This document shows positions 32,697-40,548 of a stretch of 64,000 bases of DNA, piece by piece. The notes under the pieces were generated by a model that did no database searches, was not told the origin of the DNA, and saw only the letters and a program-made list of their open reading frames with translations. Both the position numbers and the translations under genes were made by a program. Location of the stretch: positions 3,534,001-3,598,000 of the forward strand of contig NZ_CP043626.1 in the NCBI RefSeq assembly GCF_008807415.1. Reading direction: 5' to 3'. The DNA is from Pseudomonas denitrificans (nom. rej.). GTDB taxonomy: Bacteria > Pseudomonadota > Gammaproteobacteria > Pseudomonadales > Pseudomonadaceae. Positions within the stretch are counted from its first letter, which is position 1. The number at the start of each line of letters is the position of its first letter.

Positions 32697-33254
32697 TCAG
32701 GGCTGGCTGGCGATAGCCTTCTCGATCGCCGCCTGCAGCTGCGGATCGTCCGGTTTGGTCAGGCTGGAAAACTGGGCCACCACCTTGCCCTGGCGGTCCA
32801 CCACGTACTTGAAGAAGTTCCAGCGCGGAACCTGGTCGGCCTGCTGGGCGAGGTCCTTGAACAGCGGGATCGCCTCGTCGCCGCTGACGTGCTGCACCGA
32901 GGTCATGTTGAAGGTGACGCCGTAGTTGCCGTAGCAGACCTTGGCGGTCTCGGCGGCATCGGCGTCTTCCTGCTTGAAGTCGTCGGAGGGCACGCCAAGC
33001 ACTTCCAGGCCCTGCCCCTTGTACTGCTGGTAGACCGTCTCGAGGCCCTTGAACTGCGGAGTGAAGCCGCAGTGGCTGGCGGTGTTCACCACCAGCAGCG
33101 GCTTGCCGGCGTACAGTTCACAGAGATCGAGGCTGTCCTTGGAGCGCAGCTTGGGCAGTTCGCCCTGGGTCTTGAGCAGCGCCGGGCAGTCGGCGGCCTG
33201 TGCGGCCATCGGCAGCAGCAGGGTCAGGGCGAGCAGGGAAAGACGTGGGCGCAT
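32697..33254 (-). CDS. Exported glutathione/thioredoxin peroxidase
   Basis: A 185-residue GPx-family peroxidase with a Sec signal ([20 protein letters not shown]), so it is probably periplasmic. The peroxidatic Cys62 is in [12 protein letters not shown] and the conserved Trp145 in VPRWNFFKY. The usual Gln motif is replaced by [16 protein letters not shown] lies upstream of the ATG at 33254. It follows the MFS/40-residue pair by about 50 bp. Confidence 0.92.
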   Translation of the reverse strand: MRPRLSLLALTLLLPMAAQAADCPALLKTQGELPKLRSKDSLDLCELYAGKPLLVVNTASHCGFTPQFKGLETVYQQYKGQGLEVLGVPSDDFKQEDADAAETAKVCYGNYGVTFNMTSVQHVSGDEAIPLFKDLAQQADQVPRWNFFKYVVDRQGKVVAQFSSLTKPDDPQLQAAIEKAIASQP

Positions 33255-33302
33255 CGTGGGAATCCTCCGGTGATCAGGCCACGCTACCCCGCGCGCCGGT
33301 CA

Positions 33303-33425
33303 TCAGCAACTGCCCATTCCGAGCTGCATCAGCGCCAGCCCGCCACGCTGCCAGCCCCACCAGGCAAGACCGGCCAGCGCCAGGCCAAGGCCCAGCACCA
33401 GTGCGATCAGCAACGGGCGCTTCAC
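33303..33425 (-). CDS. 40-residue single-TM protein coupled to the MFS gene
   Basis: A short gene starting with GTG at 33425, which overlaps the MFS stop as GTGA and implies translational coupling. The product has a basic start (MKRPLLIALV), one hydrophobic TM helix (about residues 5-24), then WWGWQRGG and an end GMGSC with a single terminal Cys. I recognise no named family. The coupling and TM architecture support a real small protein, perhaps an accessory subunit of the transporter. Confidence 0.65.
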   Translation of the reverse strand: MKRPLLIALVLGLGLALAGLAWWGWQRGGLALMQLGMGSC

Positions 33426-34624
33426 GCGGCCCCCAGTGCCGCGCGCTCGACCGGGCGCTCACGTACCGGCCAGTTGAGCAGGCCGGCCAGCAGGCTGAGG
33501 AGGATGGAAACCTGCCAGACCAGGTCGTAGTTGCCGGTGTGGTCATACACGTAGCCACCCAGCCAGCCGCCGAGGAAGGCGCCGATCTGGTGGAACAGGA
33601 AGGTGATGCCGCCGAGCATCGACAGGTTGCGCACGCCGAACAGCGTGGCGACCGTGCCGTTGGTGAGTGGCACGGTGGACAGCCACAGCAGCCCCATGGC
33701 GATGCCGAAGGCGTAGGCCGTCCAGACGCTCAGCGGCGCCCAGATGAAGGCGACGATCACCACCGCGCGCAGCAGGTACAGGCCGGTGAGCAGCCGCGGC
33801 TTGCTCATGCGCCCGCCGAGCCAGCCGGCGAGGTAGGTGCCGAATACGTTGAACAGCCCGACCAGCGCCAGCACCGTGGTGCCGACGGTGGCGGGCAGGT
33901 GGCGGTCCACCAGGTAGGCCGGCAGGTGCACGCCGATGAACACGACCTGGAAGCCGCAGACGAAGAAGCCCAGGGACAGCAGCCAGAACCCGGAATGCCC
34001 GGCCGCCTCACGCAGCGCCTCGCCGAGAGTCTGCTCGTGGCCCTGCATGGGCAGCGGCTTGTCGCGCATCAGGGCCGCCAGCGGCACGATGAAGGCCACC
34101 AGCAGGCCCAGCGCCAGCAGCGCGGCGGACCAGCCCAGCCAGCCGATCAGCCCGAGGGTGCCCGGCAGCATGATGAACTGGCCGAAGGAACCGGCGGCGG
34201 CCGAGATGCCCATGGCCATGCTGCGGCGCTCCAGCGGCACCGCGCGGCCGACTGCGCCGAGGATCACCGAGAACGACGTGCCCGACAGGCCGATGCCGAT
34301 CAGCAGGCCGGCGCTCATGGAAAGGCTGAAGGCCGAGTCGGAATAGCCCATCAGCACCAGGCCGATGGCGTAGAGAATGCCACCCACCAGCACAGTGCGC
34401 ATGGCGCCGAAACGGTCGGCGATGGCCCCGGTGAACGGCTGGGCGATCCCCCAGATCAGGTTCTGCAGGGCGATGGCGAAGGCGAAGGTCTCGCGTCCCC
34501 AGCCGAATTCGGCGCTCATCGGCGCCAGGAACAGGCCGAAGCCATGGCGGATGCCCAGGGACAGGGCGAGGATCAGGGCGCCGGATAGCAGTATCCAGAA
34601 TCCTGTGCGCGACAGCTTCGACAT
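33422..34624 (-). CDS. Major facilitator superfamily transporter
   Basis: 400 residues with 12 predicted TM helices. GAIADRFGAMRT between TM2 and TM3 matches the MFS signature loop, and WLGGRMSKPRLL is its repeat in the second half. The composition resembles the oxalate/formate antiporter-like MFS group, and the substrate is unknown. A perfect palindrome lies just upstream and matches one before marR, so the MarR protein probably controls this gene. Confidence 0.92.
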   Translation of the reverse strand: MSKLSRTGFWILLSGALILALSLGIRHGFGLFLAPMSAEFGWGRETFAFAIALQNLIWGIAQPFTGAIADRFGAMRTVLVGGILYAIGLVLMGYSDSAFSLSMSAGLLIGIGLSGTSFSVILGAVGRAVPLERRSMAMGISAAAGSFGQFIMLPGTLGLIGWLGWSAALLALGLLVAFIVPLAALMRDKPLPMQGHEQTLGEALREAAGHSGFWLLSLGFFVCGFQVVFIGVHLPAYLVDRHLPATVGTTVLALVGLFNVFGTYLAGWLGGRMSKPRLLTGLYLLRAVVIVAFIWAPLSVWTAYAFGIAMGLLWLSTVPLTNGTVATLFGVRNLSMLGGITFLFHQIGAFLGGWLGGYVYDHTGNYDLVWQVSILLSLLAGLLNWPVRERPVERAALGAA

Positions 34625-34638
34625 CGGTTGCTCCTACG

Positions 34639-34652
34639 CGGGTATATACCCG
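34639..34652. promoter_or_regulatory. Palindromic operator upstream of the MFS gene
   Basis: CGGGTATATACCCG is a perfect 14-bp palindrome 15 bp before the MFS start codon. A 13-of-14 match (35112-35125) sits upstream of marR. Inferred binding site for the adjacent MarR regulator. Confidence 0.7.
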
Positions 34653-34689
34653 TTTTTGTTCGTTCTTCCAAACAGCACGCGGGCCGCCG

Positions 34690-35106
34690 CTAGCTCTCCA
34701 GCGCGGCCAGTTCATCCAGCAGGGCTTCCAGCTGACGACGCTTGTCATCGCCCAGGTGCGCCGCCACATCCTGCTGCGCCACGTCCCAGGCGTCGCGTCC
34801 GCGCACGATGCGCTCGAGCCCGGCCGGCGTCAGCGCCACGATGCGGTTGCGCTGATCCTCGCCCTCTTCCAGCTTCACCAGGCCATCGGCCTCCAGCGGC
34901 TTGAGGTTGCGCCCCAGCGTACTGCGGTCCAGGCCCATGGCATCGGCCAGCTCGGAGATGCTCGGCTGCTCCAGCCGCGACAGGTGCCGCAGCAGGGAGA
35001 ATTGCGCAGTGGTCAGCCCGACGCCCTTCAGGGCATCGTCGTAGACGCGAGTCACGGCGCGAGCCGAGCGGCGCAGTTTGGTGCAAAGGCATTGGGTCGT
35101 CAGCAT
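34690..35106 (-). CDS. MarR-family transcriptional regulator
   Basis: 138 residues with a winged helix-turn-helix (AQFSLLRHLSRL, ISELADAMGLDRSTLGRNLKPLEADGLV, then the wing EGEDQRNRIVALT) and dimerisation helices at both ends. It is encoded just upstream of the MFS transporter on the same strand. Shared palindromes before each gene suggest autoregulation and control of the transporter, probably relieved by a small ligand. Confidence 0.93.
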   Translation of the reverse strand: MLTTQCLCTKLRRSARAVTRVYDDALKGVGLTTAQFSLLRHLSRLEQPSISELADAMGLDRSTLGRNLKPLEADGLVKLEEGEDQRNRIVALTPAGLERIVRGRDAWDVAQQDVAAHLGDDKRRQLEALLDELAALES

Positions 35107-35111
35107 GGATA

Positions 35112-35125
35112 CGTGTATATACCCG
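35112..35125. promoter_or_regulatory. Palindromic operator upstream of marR
   Basis: CGTGTATATACCCG differs in one base from the perfect palindrome at 34639-34652. It lies 5 bp before the marR start, in the expected place for autoregulation. Confidence 0.65.
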
Positions 35126-35158
35126 CAACTCTTGCTCGGTCAATGGCCGGCGCGACCA

Positions 35159-35226
35159 ATTGTCCCTTCTGATCGATTGCCCCTTCTGATCGATTGCCCC
35201 ATCTGGCCTATTGTCCCAACTGCCAG
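35159..35226. repeat. Four degenerate 17-bp tandem repeats
   Basis: Units start at 35159, 35176, 35193 and 35210. The first two are identical except for one base (ATTGTCCCTTCTGATCG and ATTGCCCCTTCTGATCG), and the next two are diverged but keep ATTG-CCC-CT. They lie between marR and the acyl-CoA dehydrogenase gene. There are no spacers, so this is not CRISPR. Confidence 0.75.
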
Positions 35227-35331
35227 TGTGTGACGTTGGCGCAGCCAAGGGCATCGTGCGGAGCCGGCCGTATAACTGCGATCAGCCAGCCCCGCGCTTT
35301 CGACGGGGCGCATCACGGTCCGAGGTCCCCG

Positions 35332-37152
35332 ATGCCCGTCTACAAAGCTCCGCTGCGCGACACCCGCTTCCTGCTCAACGAAGTCTTCGATTTCCCCAGC
35401 CACTACCAGAACCTGCTCAACGGCGGCGAAGCCACGCCGGACATGGTCGACGCCATCCTCGGCGAATGCGCCAAGCTCTGCGAGGAAGTGATCGCCCCGC
35501 TCTATCACAGCGGCGACGAGGAAGGCTGCCACCTGGAGAACGGCGAAGTACGCACGCCCGCGGGCTTCAAGGAAGCCTACGACGCCTACGTCGCCGGCGG
35601 CTGGCAGGGCCTGTCGCACCCGGTGGAGTACGGCGGCCAGGGCCTGCCGATGAGCCTGGGCGCGCTCAAGCAGGAGATGCTGGGCACCGCCAACTGGCCG
35701 TTTTCGATGTACCCGGGCCTGTCGCTGGGCGCGATGAACACCGTCATGCAGCACGGCACCGAGGAACAGAAACACACCTACCTCACCCCGCTCACCGAGG
35801 GCCGCTGGGGCGGCACCATGTGCCTGACCGAGCCACAGTGCGGCACCGACCTGGGCCAGGTGAAGACCCGCGCGGAAACCAACGCCGACGGCAGCTACGC
35901 GATCACCGGAACCAAGATCTTCATCTCCTCCGGCGAGCACGACCTCACCGAGAACATCGTGCACATCGTCCTCGCGCGACTGCCCGATGCGCCCAAGGGC
36001 ACACGCGGCATCTCGCTGTTCATCGTGCCGAAGTTCCTGCCAGGTGAAGCCGGCAGCCTCGGCCCGCGCAACGGCGTGACCTGCGGCGCACTGGAAAAGA
36101 AGATGGGCATCAAGGCCTCGGCGACCTGCGTGATGAACTTCGACGGCGCCACCGGCTACCTGATCGGCGAGCCGAACAAGGGCCTGGAGTGCATGTTCAC
36201 CTTTATGAACAGTGCGCGCATCGGCACCGCCATCCAGGGCGTCGCCACTGCCGAACTGGCCTACCAGGGCGCGCTCGCCTATGCCCGTGAGCGCCGCTCG
36301 ATGCGCGCCCTCTCCGGCACCAAGGAACCGGGCGAGATCGCCGACAGCCTGATGCACCACGGCGACGTGCGCCGCATGCTGCTGACCCAGAAGGCCGTGG
36401 CCGAGGGCGGCCGCGCGCTGATCTACCTGGCCACCCAGTACGCCGACAAGATGATCCAGGGCCTGCTGACCAACGACAACGCCGAGTACGACCGCTGGGA
36501 CGACAAACTCGGCTTCCTCACCCCGATCCTCAAGGGCTGCCTGACCGAGCTGGGCCTGGAGAGCGCCAACCTCGGCATGCAGGTGTTCGGCGGCCATGGC
36601 TATATCAAGGAACACGGCATGGAGCAGATAGTCCGCGACGCGCGCATCGCCACGCTCTACGAGGGCACCACCGGCATCCAGGCGCTGGACCTGCTCGGTC
36701 GCAAGGTGCTGCTGATGACCCAGGGCAAGGCCGTGCGCGACTTCACCCGGCAGGTGGCGAAGTTCGCCGTCGAGCTGCTCAAGCAGGAACCGGCCATGCG
36801 CGGTCGTGCGCTTACGCTGCTCAGGCTCTGCGCGCAATGGAACCTGCTGACCCTGCGCATCGCCCTCACCGCCCGCAAGCAGCGCGACCTGGTGAGCACC
36901 GCCAGCCACGACTACCTGATGTTCTCCGGCTACGCCGCGCTGGCGTACTCCTGGGCACTGCAGGAAGCTGCCGCGCGCAAGCGCCTGCGCCAGGGCGGCA
37001 GCGAGTCGAGCGACTTCTACAAGGCCAAGATCGCCACCAGCGACTTCTACTTCGCCCGCCTGCTGCCCCGCGCCAAGGGACATGCGGCAGCGATGGCGAA
37101 GCCGGTGCGGTCGATCATGGGGCTTAAGACGGAGCATTTCGCCTTCGACTGA
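35332..37152 (+). CDS. Acyl-CoA dehydrogenase (large C-terminal-extended type)
   Basis: A 606-residue FAD enzyme of the FadE/DmdC-like group, about 200 residues longer than classical acyl-CoA dehydrogenases. The FAD-binding CLTEPQCGTDLGQVKT and catalytic region MQVFGGHGYIKEHGMEQIVRDARIATLYEGTTGIQA are present. A helical C-terminal domain with SSDFYKAKIATSDFYFARLLP follows. I chose the ATG at 35332 because GAGG precedes it and MPVYKAPLRDTRFLL is the conserved N-terminus. The substrate is unknown. Confidence 0.93.
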   Translation: MPVYKAPLRDTRFLLNEVFDFPSHYQNLLNGGEATPDMVDAILGECAKLCEEVIAPLYHSGDEEGCHLENGEVRTPAGFKEAYDAYVAGGWQGLSHPVEYGGQGLPMSLGALKQEMLGTANWPFSMYPGLSLGAMNTVMQHGTEEQKHTYLTPLTEGRWGGTMCLTEPQCGTDLGQVKTRAETNADGSYAITGTKIFISSGEHDLTENIVHIVLARLPDAPKGTRGISLFIVPKFLPGEAGSLGPRNGVTCGALEKKMGIKASATCVMNFDGATGYLIGEPNKGLECMFTFMNSARIGTAIQGVATAELAYQGALAYARERRSMRALSGTKEPGEIADSLMHHGDVRRMLLTQKAVAEGGRALIYLATQYADKMIQGLLTNDNAEYDRWDDKLGFLTPILKGCLTELGLESANLGMQVFGGHGYIKEHGMEQIVRDARIATLYEGTTGIQALDLLGRKVLLMTQGKAVRDFTRQVAKFAVELLKQEPAMRGRALTLLRLCAQWNLLTLRIALTARKQRDLVSTASHDYLMFSGYAALAYSWALQEAAARKRLRQGGSESSDFYKAKIATSDFYFARLLPRAKGHAAAMAKPVRSIMGLKTEHFAFD

Positions 37153-37165
37153 CGCATGCGCTTTT

Positions 37166-37193
37166 TGTAGGAGCGAACAAGCTCGCTCCTACA
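37166..37193. repeat. Short palindromic element (TGTAGGAGCGA hairpin)
   Basis: TGTAGGAGCGA and TCGCTCCTACA pair around a six-base loop. This GTAGGAGCGA palindrome is a common dispersed element in Pseudomonas intergenic DNA. It may also end acyl-CoA dehydrogenase transcription. Confidence 0.8.
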
Positions 37194-37225
37194 GGGTTGC
37201 TCCGGCGGCGCAGGGTATCGAGAAC

Positions 37226-37306
37226 GTAGGATGGGTGGAGCTTGCGATACCCATGCGGTCGGTGCACGAGCAGTGATGGGTATCGCTGCGCTCCACGCCA
37301 TCCTAC
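37226..37306. repeat. Dispersed imperfect palindrome, family A copy 1
   Basis: Left arm GTAGGATGGGTGGAGC...GATACCCAT pairs with right arm ATGGGTATCGC...GCTCCACGCCATCCTAC over 81 bp. A second copy lies at 40340-40418. It has the look of a non-autonomous REP/BIME-like element in the space before cobS. Confidence 0.8.
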
Positions 37307-37341
37307 AAGGATGTCCAGGCCAGGCTCGTGGCAAGGCGAGA

Positions 37342-38157
37342 TCAGAGCGCCAAGGCCACCAGCACGGCGCACTCGATCATCTCCAGCATCGCCCCGGCGG
37401 TATCCCCGGTGGTACCGCCCAGGCGGGCGATGAAGCGGCTGCGCAGCCAGACGAACACCACCAGCGCGACCACCAGCGCCAGCAGGCCGGTGAGGCCCAC
37501 CAGCACCATCAGCGCCGCGTTGGCCGCCAGCATCCACGGCATCGCCCCGCGCGGCAGATGATCGGCCAGCGCCTGGCCCAACCCGCCCTTGCGCGCATAG
37601 TCGGTGGTGAAGAACAGCAGCGGCAGCGCACAACGTCCCAGCCAGGGCGCCAGCAGCAAACCCCAGTGCTGGTGATTGCCAAGGATTGCGGTGATCGCCG
37701 CGAACTTCAGCAGCAGCAACAGCACCAGCGCGACCACCGCCGCCGGGCCGCAGCGCGGGTCCTTCATGATCGCCAGGGTACGTTCGCGATCACCCAGGCC
37801 GCCGATCCAGGCGTCGGCCGAATCGGCCAGGCCGTCCAGGTGCAGGGCGCCAGTGAAAGCCACCCACACCAGCAGGATCAGAGCCGCCTGCAACAGCAGG
37901 TGGACGCCACTGAGCAACTCACCCATGGCGAACAGCACGGCTCCGATCAGCAGCCCCACCAGCGGGTAATACAGGGTGGCACGGCCAAACTGTTCGGGCG
38001 TCGGCATGTGTCCCAGCCGCACCGGCAGGCGGGTGAGGAACTGCAATGCCACCAACGGCAGCAGCCAGTCGCTGAGGTGGGCGGCGTGCGTGTCCGCCCC
38101 GCTCTGCTCGGCGGGCTCGGGTGCCTCTTGCTCGCGGTCCCGGTGCGGGTCGTTCAT
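37342..38157 (-). CDS. cobS: Adenosylcobinamide-GDP ribazoletransferase (cobalamin synthase)
   Basis: An integral membrane enzyme joining alpha-ribazole to adenosylcobinamide-GDP, the last assembly step of cobalamin (CobV in Pseudomonas naming). 271 residues with several TM helices carry the conserved FTGALHLDGLADSADAWIGG and MKDPRCGPAAV motifs. The first 28 residues are a charged Asp/Glu/His-rich extension not needed by the family. Its ATG overlaps the upstream phosphatase stop by one base. Confidence 0.95.
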   Translation of the reverse strand: MNDPHRDREQEAPEPAEQSGADTHAAHLSDWLLPLVALQFLTRLPVRLGHMPTPEQFGRATLYYPLVGLLIGAVLFAMGELLSGVHLLLQAALILLVWVAFTGALHLDGLADSADAWIGGLGDRERTLAIMKDPRCGPAAVVALVLLLLLKFAAITAILGNHQHWGLLLAPWLGRCALPLLFFTTDYARKGGLGQALADHLPRGAMPWMLAANAALMVLVGLTGLLALVVALVVFVWLRSRFIARLGGTTGDTAGAMLEMIECAVLVALAL

Positions 38158-38744
38158 CAATTGCTTGCCTTGTGGATGCGCCAGCCGTCGCCGTCGCGGG
38201 TCACGTCCAGCGCCATGCATTCGCCGTGGGCCACCATCACTTCCAACAGGCGCCTGGCCGGCAGGCCGCTGGCCAGCGCGCCGAGCAGGCGCATCACACC
38301 GCCGTGGGTGACGACCAGCACGGACGATCCGGCGTGGGCTTGGTAGAGACGCTGCAGCGCCGCGAAGACGCGGGATTCGAAGTCACCCATGGCCTCGCCA
38401 CCGGGTGGCGGGAAGGCGTATGGATCGTTCCAGAACCGCTCCAGCGCCGCGGCATCGCTCTCCATCAGCTTAGCTGGCGAAAGGCCTTCCCACTGACCGA
38501 AATCCAGCTCCTGCAGGCCCGGCTCGAAGCCCAGCGGCAAGCCATGGCGCGCCGCCAGCTCCTCGGCGAAAGCCGCGCAACGCTGCAAAGGCGAGCTGAC
38601 CAGTGCCGACCAGCGGCACTCATCGCCCAGCGCGTCGCGCATCTGCGCCCAGCCGGTTTCGGTCAGCGCATCGTCCAGGCGGCCGCGAAAGCCACCGCCG
38701 AGTTCGGTCTCACCGTGACGCAGCAATTCCAGGCGCAGTGTCAT
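38157..38744 (-). CDS. cobC: Alpha-ribazole-5'-phosphate phosphatase (histidine phosphatase family)
   Basis: A 195-residue phosphoglycerate-mutase-like phosphatase that removes phosphate from alpha-ribazole 5'-phosphate or cobalamin 5'-phosphate. The catalytic RHG (H10) is in LLRHGETE, and the second His is in [12 protein letters not shown]. The same symbol is also used for the threonine-phosphate decarboxylase elsewhere in this cluster. The gene overlaps cobT (ATGA) and cobS. Confidence 0.93.
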   Translation of the reverse strand: MTLRLELLRHGETELGGGFRGRLDDALTETGWAQMRDALGDECRWSALVSSPLQRCAAFAEELAARHGLPLGFEPGLQELDFGQWEGLSPAKLMESDAAALERFWNDPYAFPPPGGEAMGDFESRVFAALQRLYQAHAGSSVLVVTHGGVMRLLGALASGLPARRLLEVMVAHGECMALDVTRDGDGWRIHKASN

Positions 38745-39796
38745 GCAGGGCGATCCGACACCGCAGCCTCGGCGAAGGTCGCCATGCCGCTGTGCAACCG
38801 ACATGCCTGACGCAGCAGCGGCACTGCCAGCGCCGCGCCGCTGCCCTCGCCCAGGCGCAGGCCGAGGTCGAGCAGTGGCTGCGCGTCGAGCGCGGCCAGC
38901 ACGCGGTTGTGTCCCGGCTCGGCACCAGCGTGGGCGAACAACAGCCAGTCGCGGCAGCCGGGGTTCAGGTGCGTGGCGCACAGCGCGGCGGTGGTGCAGA
39001 TGAAACCGTCCACCAGCACCGGAATACCCTTCTGCGCGCAGGCGAGATAGGCGCCCACCAGCGCGGCGATCTCGAAACCGCCGAGACGGCACAGGGCCTC
39101 GAAGGGCTCGTCGCAGTGGGCGCGGTGCAGCGCCAGTGCGCGGTCGATCACCTCGACCTTGCGTGCGACGCCCTGCGAATCCAGCCCGGTGCCCGGGCCG
39201 ACCAGCGCCTGTGCCGGTTCGTCCAGCAAGGCGCAGGCGAGAGCCGCCGCCGAGCTGGTATTGCCGATGCCCATTTCGCCACCGATGAACAGCTCCGCAC
39301 CGGCCTGCTGCGCGCGGCGCACGGATTCGCGGCCGGCTTCCAGTGCGATCAGGCACTGGGCCGCGTTCATCGCCGGCTCCTGGGTGAAGTTCGCGGTACC
39401 GGCGCCGACCATCACATGCAGCACACCCGGAAGCGGCTCCAGTGGTGTGGCAGTACCCAGGTCGATCACCTCCAGGCGCGCGTCGAGGTCGCGGGCCAGC
39501 ACGCTGATCGCCGCCCCGCCGCGCACGAAGTTGCGCAGCATCTCGACGGTCACCGCCTGCGGATAGGCCGACACACCTTCGGCGACCACACCGTGGTCCC
39601 CGGCGAACAGGGCGATCCAGATGTGTTCCAGAGTCGGCCGCTCACGGCCCTGCAGCCCGGCCAGGCGGATGGTTTCCTCTTCCAGCCGGCCCAGCGCGCC
39701 GCGCGGCTTGGTCAACTGGTCCTGGCGCGCGGCGGCCTTGTCCTGCGCCACGCGGTCGATCGGCTGGGTGCCTTGCAGCCACCATTGCAGACTCAT
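38741..39796 (-). CDS. cobT: Nicotinate-nucleotide:dimethylbenzimidazole phosphoribosyltransferase
   Basis: CobT (CobU in Pseudomonas naming) makes alpha-ribazole phosphate from dimethylbenzimidazole and NaMN. The 351-residue protein has the substrate loop [34 protein letters not shown] and a C-terminal catalytic Glu region ([13 protein letters not shown]). It overlaps the phosphatase downstream. The upstream cobP frame would overlap by 4 bp if the indel is corrected. Confidence 0.96.
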   Translation of the reverse strand: MSLQWWLQGTQPIDRVAQDKAAARQDQLTKPRGALGRLEEETIRLAGLQGRERPTLEHIWIALFAGDHGVVAEGVSAYPQAVTVEMLRNFVRGGAAISVLARDLDARLEVIDLGTATPLEPLPGVLHVMVGAGTANFTQEPAMNAAQCLIALEAGRESVRRAQQAGAELFIGGEMGIGNTSSAAALACALLDEPAQALVGPGTGLDSQGVARKVEVIDRALALHRAHCDEPFEALCRLGGFEIAALVGAYLACAQKGIPVLVDGFICTTAALCATHLNPGCRDWLLFAHAGAEPGHNRVLAALDAQPLLDLGLRLGEGSGAALAVPLLRQACRLHSGMATFAEAAVSDRPA

Positions 39797-40313
39797 AACG
39801 CTTCCCCTTCAACACCATGGGCAGGCCGGCGACGGTGAACACCACACGCTCGCTGACCTCGGCCAGGGACTGGTGCAGCCAGCCGGCCTCGTCGACATAT
39901 CGGCGGCTGAGCTCGCCCATCGGCACCACGCCCAGCCCGGTTTCGTTGCTGACCAGAATGATGCGTCCGGGCAGTTGCGGCAGCGTTTCCAGCAGCGCGT
40001 CGATCTCGCCGCGCAGGCGCCAGCCGTCTTCATGGATCAGCAGATTGGTGACCCACAGGGTCAGGCAGTCCACCAGCACGCACTGCTGCGGAGCCGCCAG
40101 GCGCTCCAGCGCGTCGGCCAGGGCCAGCGGCTCTTCCACCAGGCCCCAGTGTTCGGGGCGACGCTCGCGGTGCTGGAGAATGCGCGTGGACATCTCGCCG
40201 TCGCCGGCCTGGGCCGTGGCGACGTAGGTGACCGGCAGGCCGCTTTCCGCCGCCAGGCGCTCGGCCAGGCGGCTCTTGCCCGAACGGGCGCCGCCGAGGA
40301 TCAGTTCAAGCAT
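39642..40313 (-). CDS. cobP: Adenosylcobinamide kinase / guanylyltransferase CobP, C-terminus altered by a likely indel
   Basis: A bifunctional enzyme that phosphorylates adenosylcobinamide and adds GMP. P-loop GGARSGKS spans residues 7-14, and [10 protein letters not shown] plus [11 protein letters not shown] are family motifs. The first 170 residues are normal. From VLKG on, the frame runs 53 residues into cobT in an Arg/Pro/Ala-rich sequence unlike the family. Adding one G to the GGGG at 39804-39807 gives KGEAL and a TGA overlapping the cobT ATG, a standard junction and the normal 173 residues. The true 3' end is therefore probably about 39793. Confidence 0.9.
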   Translation of the reverse strand: MLELILGGARSGKSRLAERLAAESGLPVTYVATAQAGDGEMSTRILQHRERRPEHWGLVEEPLALADALERLAAPQQCVLVDCLTLWVTNLLIHEDGWRLRGEIDALLETLPQLPGRIILVSNETGLGVVPMGELSRRYVDEAGWLHQSLAEVSERVVFTVAGLPMVLKGKRYESAMVAARHPADRPRGAGQGRRAPGPVDQAARRAGPAGRGNHPPGRAAGP

Positions 40314-40339
40314 GGACTCTCCGCAATGACGACGTCCCT

Positions 40340-40418
40340 GTAGGATGGGTGGAGCCTGCGATACCCATCGCATCGCAGCAGGGAATTGATGGGTATCGCT
40401 CCGCTCCACCCATCCTAC
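40340..40418. repeat. Dispersed imperfect palindrome, family A copy 2
   Basis: GTAGGATGGGTGGAGCCTGCGATACCCAT-type left arm pairs with ATGGGTATCGCTCCGCTCCACCCATCCTAC-type right arm over 79 bp. It closely matches the copy at 37226-37306 and lies upstream of cobP. Confidence 0.8.
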
Positions 40419-40462
40419 GCGGAGCGATGGTGGCGTTCGGATCGCGCACCTCCGCCTCAGCC

Positions 40463-40548
40463 GTAGGGCGCATAACGCCACAGGCGTTATCCGCCGAAAC
40501 ATTGGCAAGACGAAACGGCGGATAACCGCGAACGGTTTTCCGCCCTAC
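40463..40548. repeat. Dispersed palindrome, family B, overlapping the cobQ stop
   Basis: GTAGGGCG...GCGTTATCCGCC on the left pairs with GGCGGATAACCGCG...TTTTCCGCCCTAC on the right over 86 bp. Its right end supplies the TAG stop of cobQ (40545-40547). GTAGGGCGGATAACGC-type elements are common between Pseudomonas genes. Confidence 0.75.

Noticed and set aside
33200..34588. 462-residue plus-strand open frame opposite the MFS gene
   Set aside because: It is antisense to a clear MFS protein, rich in Gln/His/Arg/Gly from reversed codons, with no domain or ribosome site.
35159..35226. CRISPR array
   Set aside because: The 17-bp units are contiguous with no spacers and there are no cas genes.
35140..37137. 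665-residue minus-strand open frame opposite the acyl-CoA dehydrogenase gene
   Set aside because: The plus-strand protein has full family motifs, and the reverse frame is an Ala/Val/Gly/Gln-rich artefact.
39642..39795. A real 53-residue C-terminal extension of CobP overlapping cobT
   Set aside because: The extension is reversed-looking low-complexity sequence, and one added G restores the normal end and operon junction.
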